Of a stretch of 64,000 bases of DNA, positions 44,233-56,235 are shown piece by piece (position 1 is the stretch's first letter; every line of letters begins with the position of its first letter). The DNA is from Mactra quadrangularis (Eukaryota > Mollusca > Bivalvia > Venerida > Mactridae). The notes below the pieces were generated by a model. It searched no databases and was not told the origin of the DNA. It saw nothing but the letters and a program-made list of their open reading frames with translations. The stretch spans positions 1,770,001-1,834,000 of the forward strand of contig CM046294.1 of the NCBI GenBank assembly GCA_025267735.1. Direction: 5' to 3'. The translations under genes were made by a program, and so were the position numbers.

Positions 44233-46994
44233 ACGGTTATTCTCAATACGAAGGTCCATTTGACAAAATGTTACATAACTCCCTGCTAATAAGTAAGAAA
44301 ATGAAATTTAGTGTTTTGTCCATTCCCTAGTAGATGTCCAATGATTGTGTGAAAAAATTACAAAAATCGAACTATTAACAAAATCGTAACCGCCATTTTA
44401 GACCCTTATTTTAAATTTCCGTTACTGTCGCCAGTCCACCCCTGTGTTGTTTGCAATAAAATTGCGGCCACTAAAGAAGTTAGATTTGCATGCATATGCA
44501 TTGGTAAACTATTCAAATTTGTACTTAAAAGGCTCTGTTAAACAGTATGTCAGACATTTTTGAAATATCTAATGTAGAGTGCATGTCGCCAGACTTTATG
44601 TTTTTCATAAAATTTCCGATACCGTGTCTGCCATAGCTAGATTGGAAAGCAAAATATCAACACAGAGTTATAAAAAACGCCTAAAAGTTATCTTAGTTTC
44701 ATTGATTATTAAATAAATTAACAAAAACCTATGGTATGAATGATATATGAAAGAACATGAAAGACAAATGCAAAAGGGGTCAATAAAAAGTAAATAAGCA
44801 AAATTTCCGTTACCGGTGCTGCTGAAAATACCAGCTATACTGAACGGTATAATGACGATAAATACATCAATTGACTATAACTGTTTATAGATGGTCGAAT
44901 GATTCTTCGTTTGTAACTTTGTAGAGCTCAAACCACGTAATTTCAATACGAATTTAAAATTTCCGTGATTTAAATTTCCGTTACCATGTTTGGAATATCA
45001 GTCATATACGTTTTGTGGGGACATTGCGCCAGTCAGTGCATCATATATTTATGTCACTGATGACTTCAGGAACGCCTCGTGGTAAAATAACACATTTTTG
45101 AGTTTGATAGATAAATTAAGAAATAGTTTAATTATGAAGGTTTTTACAGGTTGACATTTCTTTAATTAATTGCGATATAAGTTTTATGTTGAGCTGAAAA
45201 TAACACGTTGTGTATTATGAACTACGAGCACAAATATGGCTTTAAATTTAAATATTGATTTACTTCGAGAAATTATCAAAATACGACAGACAGAGATTAT
45301 AAGTGTACCAAATTTCCGTTACTATGTGGTAACGGATAATTTATGATTTGTGTCAGTAATAAAACAGCATTGTAAGTTTGAAAATGATTTCAAGTCAATA
45401 CTATTTTTACCAAAGGTTAATAAAATACACGAATTAGTCTCGAACAAGTATACCAAGTACCATAAGACAATAGTGTTTAGCAGATCTTTATATAATAGCT
45501 CATCAGAGCCAGAGCACGATCTGTTCAATGTGATCTACTCTGATCGATGTTTGTCCGTCGTCCGTCCTAAATCTCTTAAAATTGTATTGACAAAAAATTA
45601 AAGCCATCAGTCATCAACTTTTGCACGACGCATTTAATAAAGGTCAGCCACTTTTTTTCAAATTTACCCCCTGTCATGGGTTCAATGACAATATTGACAC
45701 TGCCTCAGGGGTCAACATATTTGAATATTGGCCCGCTAAAAGGGGCTCAAGGCTAAACATGGAATTATATAACGAAATATTGAAAACAAATTCGTAAATT
45801 GTATGGCCTAGAGCTTTATTGTTTGCATTGCCAACTCAAAGACACACTTTTATACAGATAAATGTATCAAATGTACAATCTATTTCTCATGTTAGTGGTG
45901 GCCATGACTCCTCGGGACCCTCTCAATATCCTCTTTGTATCATATATACATGTTATCAGTTTACTGAATGGAAAAGATACGAACATATTTAAATCACGTC
46001 CTCGTCATTTTGTTAAATATCATTGCAGAGATCAAATAATGTCAGGTGGCAGAGATCTCTGTGAACAAAATTTCCGTTACTATGTAGTTTTTGCCGATAC
46101 GCGTTGTTTTACCTAGTTATTATCTTGCTCATTCTTATTTAGTGTCTTAGTTTTATGTTTCAACTGAACCACGTCATCTGCTTGAACAAAAGCATACAAG
46201 TTTTCAAATAATTAATGATTTTGTTATTCTAGTCGTGTTTTTTTATTATGTATATAGAACATATGATATGAAGAAATATTTGTATTTGTGTAAGCTTTTT
46301 GACTTAGAAATAAAATGCAACTATAAAGTAACGCATTTGTTGGTTCAGTTAAAGACTTGGTGGGTTTGACTAGGGTTTAAAGGCTTCTATAATCAATATA
46401 AAATTTCCGTTACCATTGCACCTGTTCTTTATACATATACGTGCCTTTTAAGTATGCGGCTTAGCACAGGTAATATGTACATTTTTTGTATCGGCAATGA
46501 TCAAAGTGAAGTATAAGAAACAGAAGGTTATCATTGTGACGTTCACAAATAATAGAGAACAATTGGATGGTGACGAATGATTACAGTCTTGATTTTACCC
46601 TTAGAATTGAAAAGTGTGCCTAAAGTTCAGTGGCATGTAATGACTTAATTAAGAAGTCATTGTAGTCGATTTTTTTATTTTTAGACAAAGACATGTATAC
46701 TTGTTGAAAACCAAACCATTTTATTTTGTACGGAAGAAGATGTATGTGTATACGCCTTTACTGACTGCAATGAGAGTACAAAATCGGATGTTAAAAGCGA
46801 ATAGTAAAGTGTTTACACCTTACCCTCTTTATATGGTCATAGCACAGGCAATAAGATAGTTATGCATCCAGAAAATTAGATTTACATCCCTGATACTTGC
46901 ATAATAATGAAAAAATCATTTAAAACTGTTTTATTTGAAGTTGATTTTTCACATATTCACATTCCCAATTGGACCTTTGTATTGAGAATTGCCG
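44233..46994. mobile_element. E1: 2.76-kb TIR insertion with a dispersed AAATTTCCGTTACC motif
   Basis: The left end ACGGTTATTCTCAATACGAA plus GGTCCATTTG and the inverted right end ACGGCAATTCTCAATACAAA plus GGTCCAATTG form 30-bp TIRs. The insertion splits TATATAC-AAGTAAAAGC, uninterrupted at P0 (39668) and P3 (60212), and the dinucleotide AC is duplicated. The motif (A)AAATTTCCGTTAC(C/T) occurs at 44413, 44609, 44801, 44957 (weak), 44972, 45310, 46077 and 46401, always on the plus strand. No open frame longer than about 84 codons and no recognisable transposase. Confidence 0.8.
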
Positions 46995-46996
46995 TA

Positions 46997-47135
46997 CAAG
47001 TAAAAGCCACAGCCCACAAATCACAAACAGTGTTCACTGCGTTGACAAGTCACAACGCGTTGTTTACTTTACTTGTAAACACGTTCTTGGAAGCACAAGT
47101 CTGAGTTCTTAAACTAATCATAGTTTGTGTCAAGT
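46997..47135 (+). promoter_or_regulatory. Conserved 5' block upstream of P2
   Basis: TGTTCACTGCGTTGACAAGT, CACAACGCGTTGTTTACTTT, CTTGTAAACACGTTCTTGGA and GAGTTCTTAAACTAATCA are shared with P0 and P3. E1 inserted directly upstream, separating this block from the rest of the original upstream sequence. Confidence 0.6.
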
Positions 47136-50100
47136 ATGGTATCATCGGAGAATATAGTTTTTGTATTTTTATTTTTTTGTTTGATGACTGCTTATGTGGC
47201 CTCTCAGCAATGTAGTGCGAATACAGGAATTGAGTTTGCACGATTTCCTAACTACACTGAGACTATGACAATCGATTGTTTCAATGATCTTGTAAGTACC
47301 GGTAATATTTATTTACTAATCAATTTATTTCAAACTTTAATGATAGATTGTTGGGTGTTTCTTTCCTTTAGGAGTATCCTCATGTATATTCGCTTGATAA
47401 GTCTAAATACTATGATGGCTGAATTACATGTCTGATTGTCGTCCCGCAGGGCGCCAAATGAAAACACGAAAGTACGGCAATATGGTACTTCGTCGAATCT
47501 TCGTCTCGCGGGGCGCCATGCAATAACACAATCATACGACAATTTAAACATTTTTCGTGCTTTTGCCTGATAAAGTGTATAACGAAAAGATAATTATTTA
47601 TACGACAATTTTTTACAAACTATGTCGGCTAATAGCTATACATGTCGGCTAATAGCTATTCATAGCTAATGCTAACTGTTGTATATAATCCGACAATAAA
47701 TAAAAGTTTGTATCTTGTATCTAAATGTACGACACCTTCTTATAAATGTCGTATTTTTGCCTTTATTTCATCGCATCTTTGTGTTTTCGTCTCAGATTCC
47801 GCGAGACGAAGATACGACAAACAGACCACTTTGTCGTACTTTCGTGTCTATGAGGCGCCCCGCAGGACGTCAGTGCGACATGGCAACGTAAAATCAGCCT
47901 ACTTAGAATACTGCTACTCTTTATACATCTTTGCCCAGTTTGTTTTGTAACGGTTAACCGATATATAAAATACATAGCGACCAAAATAAAGCAAAAGTCT
48001 AAAGCAAGTAACATTAATAATACGCTCATTTTTGGCTTATCAATTCTAAATATTACAGAATTGTGTAGAATAGTGTATACCTTTTGAATACCATATCATA
48101 GTTATGCTTATAATACGTCTGACTTTTAAGTGCTAATTATATGAAACTGACGTACGAAGATTTTTTTCGTAAGAATTTTTGTGAAAAGCACCACAGTTTT
48201 TGGCCGCTATGTTACATTCTGATTGTTTTATCATAATCTCATAATTGAAGGTTTAAAGAAATTTTAAAAGGAGTTAAAAACTAAAAATGAGCATATTATT
48301 CTTTAATGGGTTTGACATTTCATCAAATGAGATAATGATTATCGTCCAAATTCTGTTTTAAAACATTCGCTTTTCTGACATAAAATGCATATATAACAAA
48401 TTATTCAAAGGTACTCATTCACAGATTTCATCTTAAATATCAACTTTTTCTAAAACTCAAATGTATGGAAATATTTTTGGAAGCAGGAAGGTAGTGTTCT
48501 GATAATGACAATGATGGTGTTTCATGTAGTAAATACCTACCCCGTATGTCACGGTATACACTGTTTTAGTGCATTTTTGTGACTTCTATTGTATATTTCT
48601 TGCAGCATATAAGCCAGTTTGTCTTAAAATAATAGGAATTATGTTTTGACCCAATTACAGACACTGAATGGTATTTTTAAAATTATAGAAAAGTTAAACC
48701 AAATCTGTGAAGTAGTACCGTTAATAATCTGTACAAAATATTATTTAAAAAAATACAATATTTTGATCCAATTAAAACGGTGCAATTGCCTAAAAATCCG
48801 ATTTCGCATATTATCAGCACAAAAACAATGCTCATTGCAATATAGCTCTATTACAATTACTTTTTTCATATTGTTACACCCCTAATGCATCTGCTTATGA
48901 AAAGTATCGTATGTCTTTAAGAGGATGGACATTTTGTGCTTTAAAATTACCAGTGGGTCTGTTTGATGTCAACATTGTATTCATGACAAAATGTTAGAGA
49001 GAATTATTGTCGTAAAATAATCAATTATTTTTGTTTATTGCTTATTTGCGAAATGGCTCTGATCAGCACTGTCCTTTCTTTGCTTTGCTCTGCTTCTGAT
49101 CTGATCCGTCCTGTCCTGTCCTGTCCTGTCCTGTCCTGTCCTGTCCTGTCCTGTCCTGTCCTGTCCTGCCCTGCCCTGCCCTGCCCTGCTCTGCCCTGTC
49201 CTGTCCTGCTCTGTCCGGTCATGTCCTGTCCTGTTCGGCCCTGCCCTGCCCTGTCCGGTCATGTGCGGTCCGGTCCTGTCCTGCCCTGCCCTCTCCTGTC
49301 CTGCCCGATCATGTCCTGTCCGGCCCTGCCCTGCCCTATCCGGCCCTGTCCTGCCCTGTTCTGTTCTGCCCTCTCCTGTCTTGATCTACCCTGTCCTGTC
49401 CTGTCCTGTCCTTCCCTGCCCTATCCTCCCCTGCCCTGTCTTGCCCTGTCCTGTCCTGTCCTGGCCCGATGTCAAAAAAAGTGGACAATTAGGATTTGAC
49501 AATTGATAAAAAATGAAGTAAGAGTTTAACATCTTTTATCATTATAATCTTTAACATTAACCTATTTGGAAGTAGAAAATACGCATCGGAGATTTTTTTA
49601 AGGACTGTACTGAAAGTTGTCATGGCTTAACGAAAGGTAGTATAAATGTAAAGTAAGATACGTTAAGATTTTTAAAATAAAATTTCTAGAACCGATAGAC
49701 AATAGCAAATCTAATCATTATTTATTAAAAGGTGTTTCATAGTATGACGGTAAACTTTATGACAATTATTCATATATTTCTTATGACATGAAGTTCTATT
49801 TGTTCTTGATTTAACAATAAACACTATGATTGTTTTTTTAATTTGAAGGTGTTTCTAAATCAATTCGTTTTATTCAGGTAATACTCGCGCTAATAAAACA
49901 ATAAAACCGTAGCACAGAAGTCAATGTAAGAACACACTTAAAACCCAGTTCTAATGCCGCTACTATGTTTCTAGTGTAAGGTTTAATCACTTAATTTGTA
50001 CAAGGTAAATAATAACGTATCTTACTAAAAAAATTATTAACATATATTTAAGGTAAATGTAATCAATAAGCAAAAATTATGCTAGCATTTGCTTACAAAC

Positions 50101-53100
50101 ACTTCAAAACGATAATCTAAAATTAAACTTAGTTTGTTTAGACAACAATCAAATGTTCACATTGGTAAACTTAAAAAGGTAACGTATCTTACTTTTTCAA
50201 TTCACATAAGTTCCACTGCCGTTTATTTTAAAAGACGTTCTCGTTCAGGCACAATTTATGTTAAAATCAAAACAATGCTAGTTCTTTTGCTTCAAATATG
50301 TTTATTTATCAGAAAGAAGACTTATTTATTTGATTTTTTTCTGTAAACATTTATTTTGTATCTGTTAACGTATCTTACTCATTTTTCAAAATAGTTCATG
50401 ACTAAAGAGTTCAAAATATATGGTCCATTTTCATATAACTTTACATATTATCTAGATCTCTAGACAGCTGCTGTCAGCTTAATTGCAACAAAATAGTCGA
50501 TTTGTTTTTCAACAAGGTAGAGGCTTTACAATTTGTTTTTTAAAGTCCAACTATCTGAATATAATTTCAAATTGTCCTTCTTTCTGCTGGTGTACTGTTT
50601 TGGACTGTGGGGTTGTTATATGAAATTAAACTTTTTCGATTACATTGTTTGCATAAAAAGTGTTTCTTGAGTTTCTGTGGAAATATGTCCGGAACTATTC
50701 CTGCACCATTAAGTTTTAATTTGGTTTTAGATCCTGACCCTGTGCTGGACGATGTTTTGTTTCCATTAGTTTTAGTCGTATGGTAATTCCTTACAATCTG
50801 AATTCATGTTAAGACTTTTGTATATTTTTTTTTAAAAGAGGTTTATAATTTTGTTTAAGCGCTTTCATCTGATCATTTCAATACCAACTTTTGTATGCCG
50901 CTGACCTTTGTCTTAAATCTACAAGGTGGTCCTTTGTTTTTCTAGGTCACAAATTGGCATTTTTAAAAAACAATTTTGTTTTGTCTATTTTTCGTGTACA
51001 TTGGACTGATGTACTTGCTCAAACTCTATTCAGAACTTTTTCAATATTGATTTTAACTGAAACCTTTTCTTTCTTTCTCATTTAAACTTGTAGATTGTAC
51101 TGGGTGCGTAAAAGCTTCATTTGTAACGCATTCTTCTGTTGTTTTTTCCTAAATCATTCGGAATGGTTGTTGAAATACTCAGACATTTTATTGTTTCTTC
51201 GTTTGATTAAGCATTTAATTTTGCTCCATATTCAGGAGGTATATTTGACCATTTGTCATTTTTCATTTCTTGTACCCTTGCTGGTATTAAGCTCTAGTCT
51301 ATTTCACCTCCTGTACATTAGTATTTTAAGATACATAAGCTGGAAAGAAAGATACGTTAACCTTTACTACAATGTATAAGTTTTGTCAAATACTCAATGA
51401 AAGAAATGTGGTTTTTTAGGTTTTATATCAAAAGTTGTCCCTTTTACTTTATAATACTAATAAGTTAACATCCTATTAGTTTGTATTTGCTTGTTATATC
51501 ATGTATTTTAAACAGTGTAAGATACGTTAACATTGAGTAAGATACTTTGAACAAGTTTGTTCATGTCTGTTGGTATCAATTAGCACATAAGACATGTTCA
51601 ATGCATACACTTGTTCTGACTTGTCTTTGTTTCACATGAAAAACAAGTTTAACTGTCTTAAATATAAAAAATAACTAGAACGCTTCAGTTTTCTGGAGTT
51701 GTCATAAAATGCTTGATTGTTTCGTCATAATCGCCAGGAATTCTTTACAACTTCTGTTTTGAGCGGAAATTTTGGTAATTAGCAATGCAATTGGCTAGAA
51801 AGTAAATCCTAAGATGATTTATTTTCGATAAATATTGAAATATCAGGTACGTGTTAACGTATCTTATGTTAACGTATCTTAATGACATTTACTACTTTTT
51901 ACCATAAAGTAAGCATATCGCTCTTTTCGAGGATGAAATATCTCTGGATTATGCCTGCATGAAGTAGGCATTGTGAAATTAGGTAACACTGCCTGCTTTC
52001 TGTACTAGCTTATGTGTTGTAACATATGAAAAGTTAACGTATCTTATTAAATCTTAAAGTAACACTTTAATTTTTCATTTTTTCAAAAATATGGTTAATC
52101 TGTATGAGATCTTAGACGCCAAAAGCCTTTTTTATCTCTTACATTAACCACTTGGGGGTTTATATTGGCATAAATCCGAGTGAAATTGCAAATATTTGGA
52201 CTTAATGCATGTTGTCCATAACTGTTAACGTATCTTACATCCAATTTGGGGACACAGGAAAATAATTTTTAATTTTCGCCAATTTTATTGTCTGATTTCG
52301 GAAGGTTATGTTTTCATTGAATTACCCCAAATGACCTCTAGTAAAGGTAACATTCGCAGCAAAACGGTATATTATTTCAAAATTATATTGTAGTTAAAAC
52401 AGGTACCCTATGCAGGGACAACGCAAAATCAACAAATTTTGTATTTTTGGATTAAATTTTTCACCAGAAAGTATGTTCAATGAGGGACAAAACTTTTGTT
52501 GGAGGTACATATATGTTGTATACATCATCTAATGAGAAAAAATCTCAGATACTTTCTGTTTTTAAAAAAATGTGGGGCAAGGGGCTGTGAAAATGTGAAA
52601 TTGTGCACTTTTTTTGACATTGAGTGTCCTGTCCTGTCCTGCCCTGCCCTGCCCTGCCCTGCCCTGCCCTGCCCTGCCCTGCCCTGTCCTGTCCTGTCCT
52701 GTCCTGTCCTGTCCTGTCTTGTCTTGTCTTGTCCTGCTCTGCCTTGCCCTGTCCTGTCCTGTACGGCCCTGCCCTAGTCTGTTCTACTGATTCTATGCGG
52801 GTTTTTTTAGGTTGTAAACAAGACCTTGAAGGAGTTCTACTATGGAACACCTAACTCTCCTCTGCATTCTGCTGATTTAAGTTTTAAATCAACAGTTACT
52901 AAAGGGCTTGGAATAGACGAATACTTGGTTTCAAGCAGAGGAAAGTTAGTAAAAATACAATTGTTTTCTTGTTAATATCCTGTTTTCCGGCGTTGCTGTC
53001 TACGCTCACTTTGTGATACCCTGTCTATTAAAACGTCTCGTTCTATTGGACAAAAGCAAAATGACGTAATTTGGAACTAGGAGAAATCCCCCCCCCCCTC

Positions 53101-55563
53101 ATTCTATTGATTGAAAAACAAATGGAAATAATACCACAGCAAATGAAATCATAGTTTCTCCTTGTTCGCTAATTCTTGTTACTTAATGTTAGCGCATGCT
53201 TGAGTCTACGGAACGGGTGGGTTTCGTGTAACTTTGGTAAATGCGAGCATGTGTGCCTTCGTGTGTGAGTAAGTAAGCAAGTTTGTTCAGATATTTCACA
53301 CACTTAATCATTTATTTTACGACGATAACTTGCTTAATTTCCGTGCATTATCACTCGCTTCATATAGTTTCAATGCCGTGTAGTTTTGAAAATGTGGAAG
53401 TAATTATATTTTTCATACATGTTATGCTTAATATTGAAAAAAATATTGGCTATTAAAAAAATCTTTAAAATGGTCAATCAAATATTACATTGTAATTTTA
53501 AATGTATTATAAAATAGAAAAATAAGTTGTATGTGTTCGATCTTTTCACTCGCAGACGATGTAACTTTGAGCTCTTTAAGACTTGAAATCAAAAGCCAGA
53601 CTTTTTCTTCCATTTCAGGAGTCAAGGTGATAATCCGTCATGTGTAAACTACGAAAGTACAGTAGAGTATGGATTGATCAACAACCGAGCCTTTTTTAAG
53701 TATACAAGTAAGGATTTCAGTTATCGCTTACGGTCCGTTTAGAGCACGAACGCGAACGCAAACAACTTTTTGTTCGCGCGAACGTTCGCGTTGATTGTCT
53801 TCAGAGCTATTTTTTCAGATGTTCGCGCGAAATATACATGTAAATAAAGTCATAAAAGCAATAACACCTTCTATACAGTTTCTTACAGGGTTGATTTTAT
53901 GTGAAAAAAATCACATATGCAATGTACATCTATAATTTACTGGTTTTAGGACATAAAAGACTTTATTCAAGCGTCAAACGAGTGAAATTTAGGTTTGAGT
54001 TCTACAGTTTTAAATACACCAGTTTATTACAAGTTATATGAAAAAGATTATAACACTAATTGGCTATTTATACGCTTTAATGTTAAACATTGTATACAAT
54101 ACCCATAGAGAATGTTGTGTATATTCAATGTAAAATGAAACATCCTATACTCATATAATGTGTGGCCAGTTTCCAAGCATTTTGTCCTCTGGTACCCTTC
54201 TTACACCAAAGGTAATTAGTATATGATATCAAATAGATGGTACCAGGGGGCGAAGCGCTAGCTAGGGGTGTGCATAGGAAAGTGGCAAAATGTGTTCTAA
54301 ATATCATTTCTACACTCCAGATAATCAAAACAAAGTACGAGCGTACATGTCAGATTGTCCAACATCATATATTATAATTGCAACCTGTACAATGTATGAT
54401 TTCGATAAAAAACAATGTCATATCAACTCTACTTTTATCAGTAAGTATTATACTTCAACTTCCACATGTAAAGTGCACACGTCAACTTTCGCATGTTTAT
54501 GTGCACCCTTTTACTTTCAGTTGTTTATGCACACTCTTTTACTTTCGCATGTTTATATGCACACATTTACTTTCGCGTGTTTATGTGCACACTTCAACTT
54601 TCACATGTTTATGTGCAAACGTCAACTTTCGCATGTTTGTGTGCAGCACATTTAAACTTTCGCACGTTTATATGCACGCGCCAACTTTCGCATGTTTGTG
54701 TACTTTCACATGTCTGTGCATTCGTAGACCGGTTTTCAGCATTAGTTGCCGTGCTGTATATAGATGTTTTACAAATACCAAAGGTTCAAACACAGGTGGC
54801 AGACACAAATTTTCCTTATAGTAATATATCGTTATACTAGTATTGTTTAATTTGAAAACTACTGCCCACAGAGTCCATTTTACTCTATCTTTATTGTGGA
54901 CGTGTTGTTTGACATCGGACGAACATTAGGGCTTTTGGGGTATATAAGGGACCATTTCATTAATTGTAGATCGATTTTCTTCAAATAAAAAGTATTTTTA
55001 TGTAGAATAATCCTTCCTGGAACAGATAGTGAAAACGATTTGACGATCGGGACGTTTTTTATGAGCTTGGTGACGATTTGAAATCTACAACCGTTGAAAA
55101 GGCGTCAGAGACCTTTTCTGTATATATACTTATAATAAGCAACATTTGTGTCGGGTACAATTTTTATATCTTTAAGTATGTGATACTAATATGTTATTTA
55201 TATTTTGTCAACATGTGTTACATTTTATGTGTATATGTTGACCGAATGGGTCTTTTACCTTCCAAATAAACTTGTTAAAACCTGTTAAACTACATTCTCG
55301 TACCCAGAGTCTAGTAGAACGTACGAGATTCTTGATCTGGGTACGAGAATGGTAGAACTAGTATTCATTTCAGTTAAATATCTATCAACATTTTCTGTTT
55401 ATATTTCTTCCATACAGGCGTGTATTTACAAACCAGCCCCGATGATCTACCATTAAAGGTTGTAGCAGAAGAAATTTATAGAAATACTGGCGTGGAGATG
55501 GGGGCCCAGGATTTAAGATGGTTCTTCACTTACGGTGACCAATGTCCAGTGGACACGCAGTAA
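47136..55563 (+). CDS. P2: small secreted cysteine-containing protein, five exons
   Basis: Coding exons: 47136-47291, 52811-52944, 53619-53707, 54321-54440, 55418-55563; total 645 nt, 214 residues. Same phases (0, 2, 1, 1) as P1, with one extra codon in exon 4 and five extra C-terminal codons (PVDTQ). The signal peptide ends near TAYVAS-QQC. Conserved blocks: ARFPNYTETM, EFYYGTPNSP, DEYLVSSRGK, NPSCVNYEST, NRAFF, DCPTSYIIIATC, GVEMGAQDLRWFFTYGDQC. Possible N-glycosylation: NYT, NKT, NST. Compared with P3 and P0, exon 1 has a Gly to Ser change after the first mature cysteine (QQCSAN). Intron 1 is 5.5 kb because of element E2. Intact and probably expressed. Function unknown; a secreted, disulfide-bonded, tandemly duplicated protein suggests a role outside the cell, but nothing more can be said. 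Confidence 0.87.
47410..47905. mobile_element. GTCGT-rich TIR element in intron 1 of P2
   Basis: Same TIRs as 40097-40467, 119 bp after the exon 1 donor. It has an extra segment of about 110 bp (47617-47727) with TGTCGGCTAATAGCTAT repeated twice, also present in P3 but absent from P0. Confidence 0.85.
47906..49097. other. Intron 1 of P2, unique part
   Basis: Nearly identical to 61129-62335 in P3. No coding sequence recognised. The first part (to about 48300) also matches 40468-40860 after P0. Confidence 0.6.
49098..49468 (+). repeat. CCTGT/CCTGC pentamer array, left part
   Basis: Starts CCGTCCTGTCCTGTCCTG and alternates blocks of CCTGT and CCTGC with interspersed CCGGT and CATGT variants. 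It ends where E2 begins. Open frames of Leu-Ser-Cys-Pro-Val/Leu-Pro-Cys-Pro-Ala type arise in all frames and are not genes. Confidence 0.95.
49469..52620. mobile_element. E2: 3.15-kb TIR insertion with a dispersed GTTAACGTATCTTAC motif
   Basis: ATGTCAAAAAAAGTGGACAA (left) and, inverted, ATGTCAAAAAAAGTGCACAA (right) form a 22-bp TIR with one mismatch. It interrupts a CCTGY array that is continuous in P3. The motif is on the plus strand at 50013, 50179, 50364, 51853, 51868, 52033 and 52224, and on the minus strand at 49653, 51347 and 51517 (half copy at 51537). No recognisable transposase; longest open frame 94 codons. Confidence 0.8.
52625..52780 (+). repeat. CCTGT/CCTGC array, right part
   Basis: Continues the pentamer array after E2 and stops about 30 bp before the exon 2 acceptor of P2. 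Its 3' end (TCTTGTCTTGTCTTGTCCTG) matches the 3' end of the P3 array. Confidence 0.95.
53745..53835. repeat. Short GC-rich palindromic element
   Basis: GAACGCGAACGCAAACAA faces TTGTTCGCGCGAACGTTCGC. In intron 3 of P2, absent from P1. May be a small MITE end. Confidence 0.45.
54452..54720 (+). repeat. 28-bp minisatellite in intron 4 of P2, about nine diverged units
   Basis: Units such as CAACTTTCGCATGTTTATGT followed by GCACAC repeat directly after the exon 4 donor, the same position as the 32-unit array in P1. The units match the CAACTTTCACATGTTTGTGT variant. Confidence 0.9.
54841..55292. other. Intron 4 of P2, dispersed repeat
   Basis: CCATTTCATTAATTGTAGAT and GGTGACGATTTGAAA resemble 13208-13340 in P1 intron 1. 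The remainder is unrecognised. Confidence 0.5.
55293..55351. mobile_element. CATTCTCGTACCC palindromic MITE, copy 4
   Basis: CATTCTCGTACCCAGAGTCT faces GATCTGGGTACGAGAATG, 66 bp before exon 5 of P2. Confidence 0.8.
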
Positions 55564-55621
55564 CTTTAGTATACATGTGCATATTATAAGAATGTTTTCC
55601 ATGTACAATATGTATACTATA

Positions 55622-55627
55622 AATAAA
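55622..55627 (+). terminator. Probable polyadenylation signal of P2
   Basis: AATAAA lies about 60 bp after the stop codon. Confidence 0.6.
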
Positions 55628-55960
55628 TATATTCAACTGTCGATGGCGCATTACATTAACCCCGCTGATTTAAATACTCAATATTTGATCAAATAGCCAG
55701 TACACAAATGCAGGTTCTAGTATCTATCTTCATCGTTATGGAATACAAAAGTACTGTAGTGAGCATTTAATTAAGCGGGGTTAAAGTATTCGCCATGGAC
55801 AGTTGATTACTATTAAACAATACTTTTATTTCTTAATCGTAAGACCATATACATAGTAAGTATGTACTATGTCAATTGTCTGATTTTGTGTTTTATTTTT
55901 TACCTTCCTTTTCAACATATAGCTCCATTGATGAACCAGTACCCCAACTTCACATCTATT
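55628..55960. other. Downstream of P2; no gene
   Basis: AT-rich. TTAACCCCGCTGATTTAAAT (55654) and TTTAATTAAGCGGGGTTAAA (55767) form a rough inverted pair, possibly a small TIR element of about 130 bp. Confidence 0.45.
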
Positions 55961-55963
55961 ACA

Positions 55964-56235
55964 TGCATAGGCGGTTCTAGTGGAGGGGGGTCGTGGGGCC
56001 CGGGAGTACCTTTCCATTAGTGTATTTATTGACAGTAAGTCATTTTAAAGTAACATAAAGCAATTTTCTCTGTGATTAACATAGATTTAATGGTTATGTA
56101 GTTTAATATGTTGCATTATACTGCAAAATGTGTATAATGTGGTTGTGGTTCGACACTTTGGACCCCCTCCCCCTAGAAAAAGTTCGGACCCCCCCCCCCC
56201 CCTAGAAAAAGATCCTGGATCCGCCCCTGACATGT
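55964..56235 (-). mobile_element. hAT-like GGCGGATCC end fragments
   Basis: The inverse of 56150-56233 reads CAGGGGCGGATCCAGGATCT then TTTTCTAGGGGG, a widespread terminal sequence of non-autonomous hAT elements. A related GCATAGGCGGTTCTAGTGG lies at 55966, possibly the opposite end. A further fragment (GACCCCCCGCTGGATCCCCC) is at 58201. Confidence 0.5.

Noticed and set aside
47330..48029. Frames of 73-107 codons with APRRT or GAPHRHEST motifs on both strands (also 40120-40570 and 60553-61231)
   Set aside because: They fall inside the GTCGT-rich TIR element and arise from its inverted repeats.
49469..52620. A coding transposase in E2 (frames at 50891-51085 and 51095-51379)
   Set aside because: The frames have no catalytic motif and compositions typical of AT-rich non-coding DNA.
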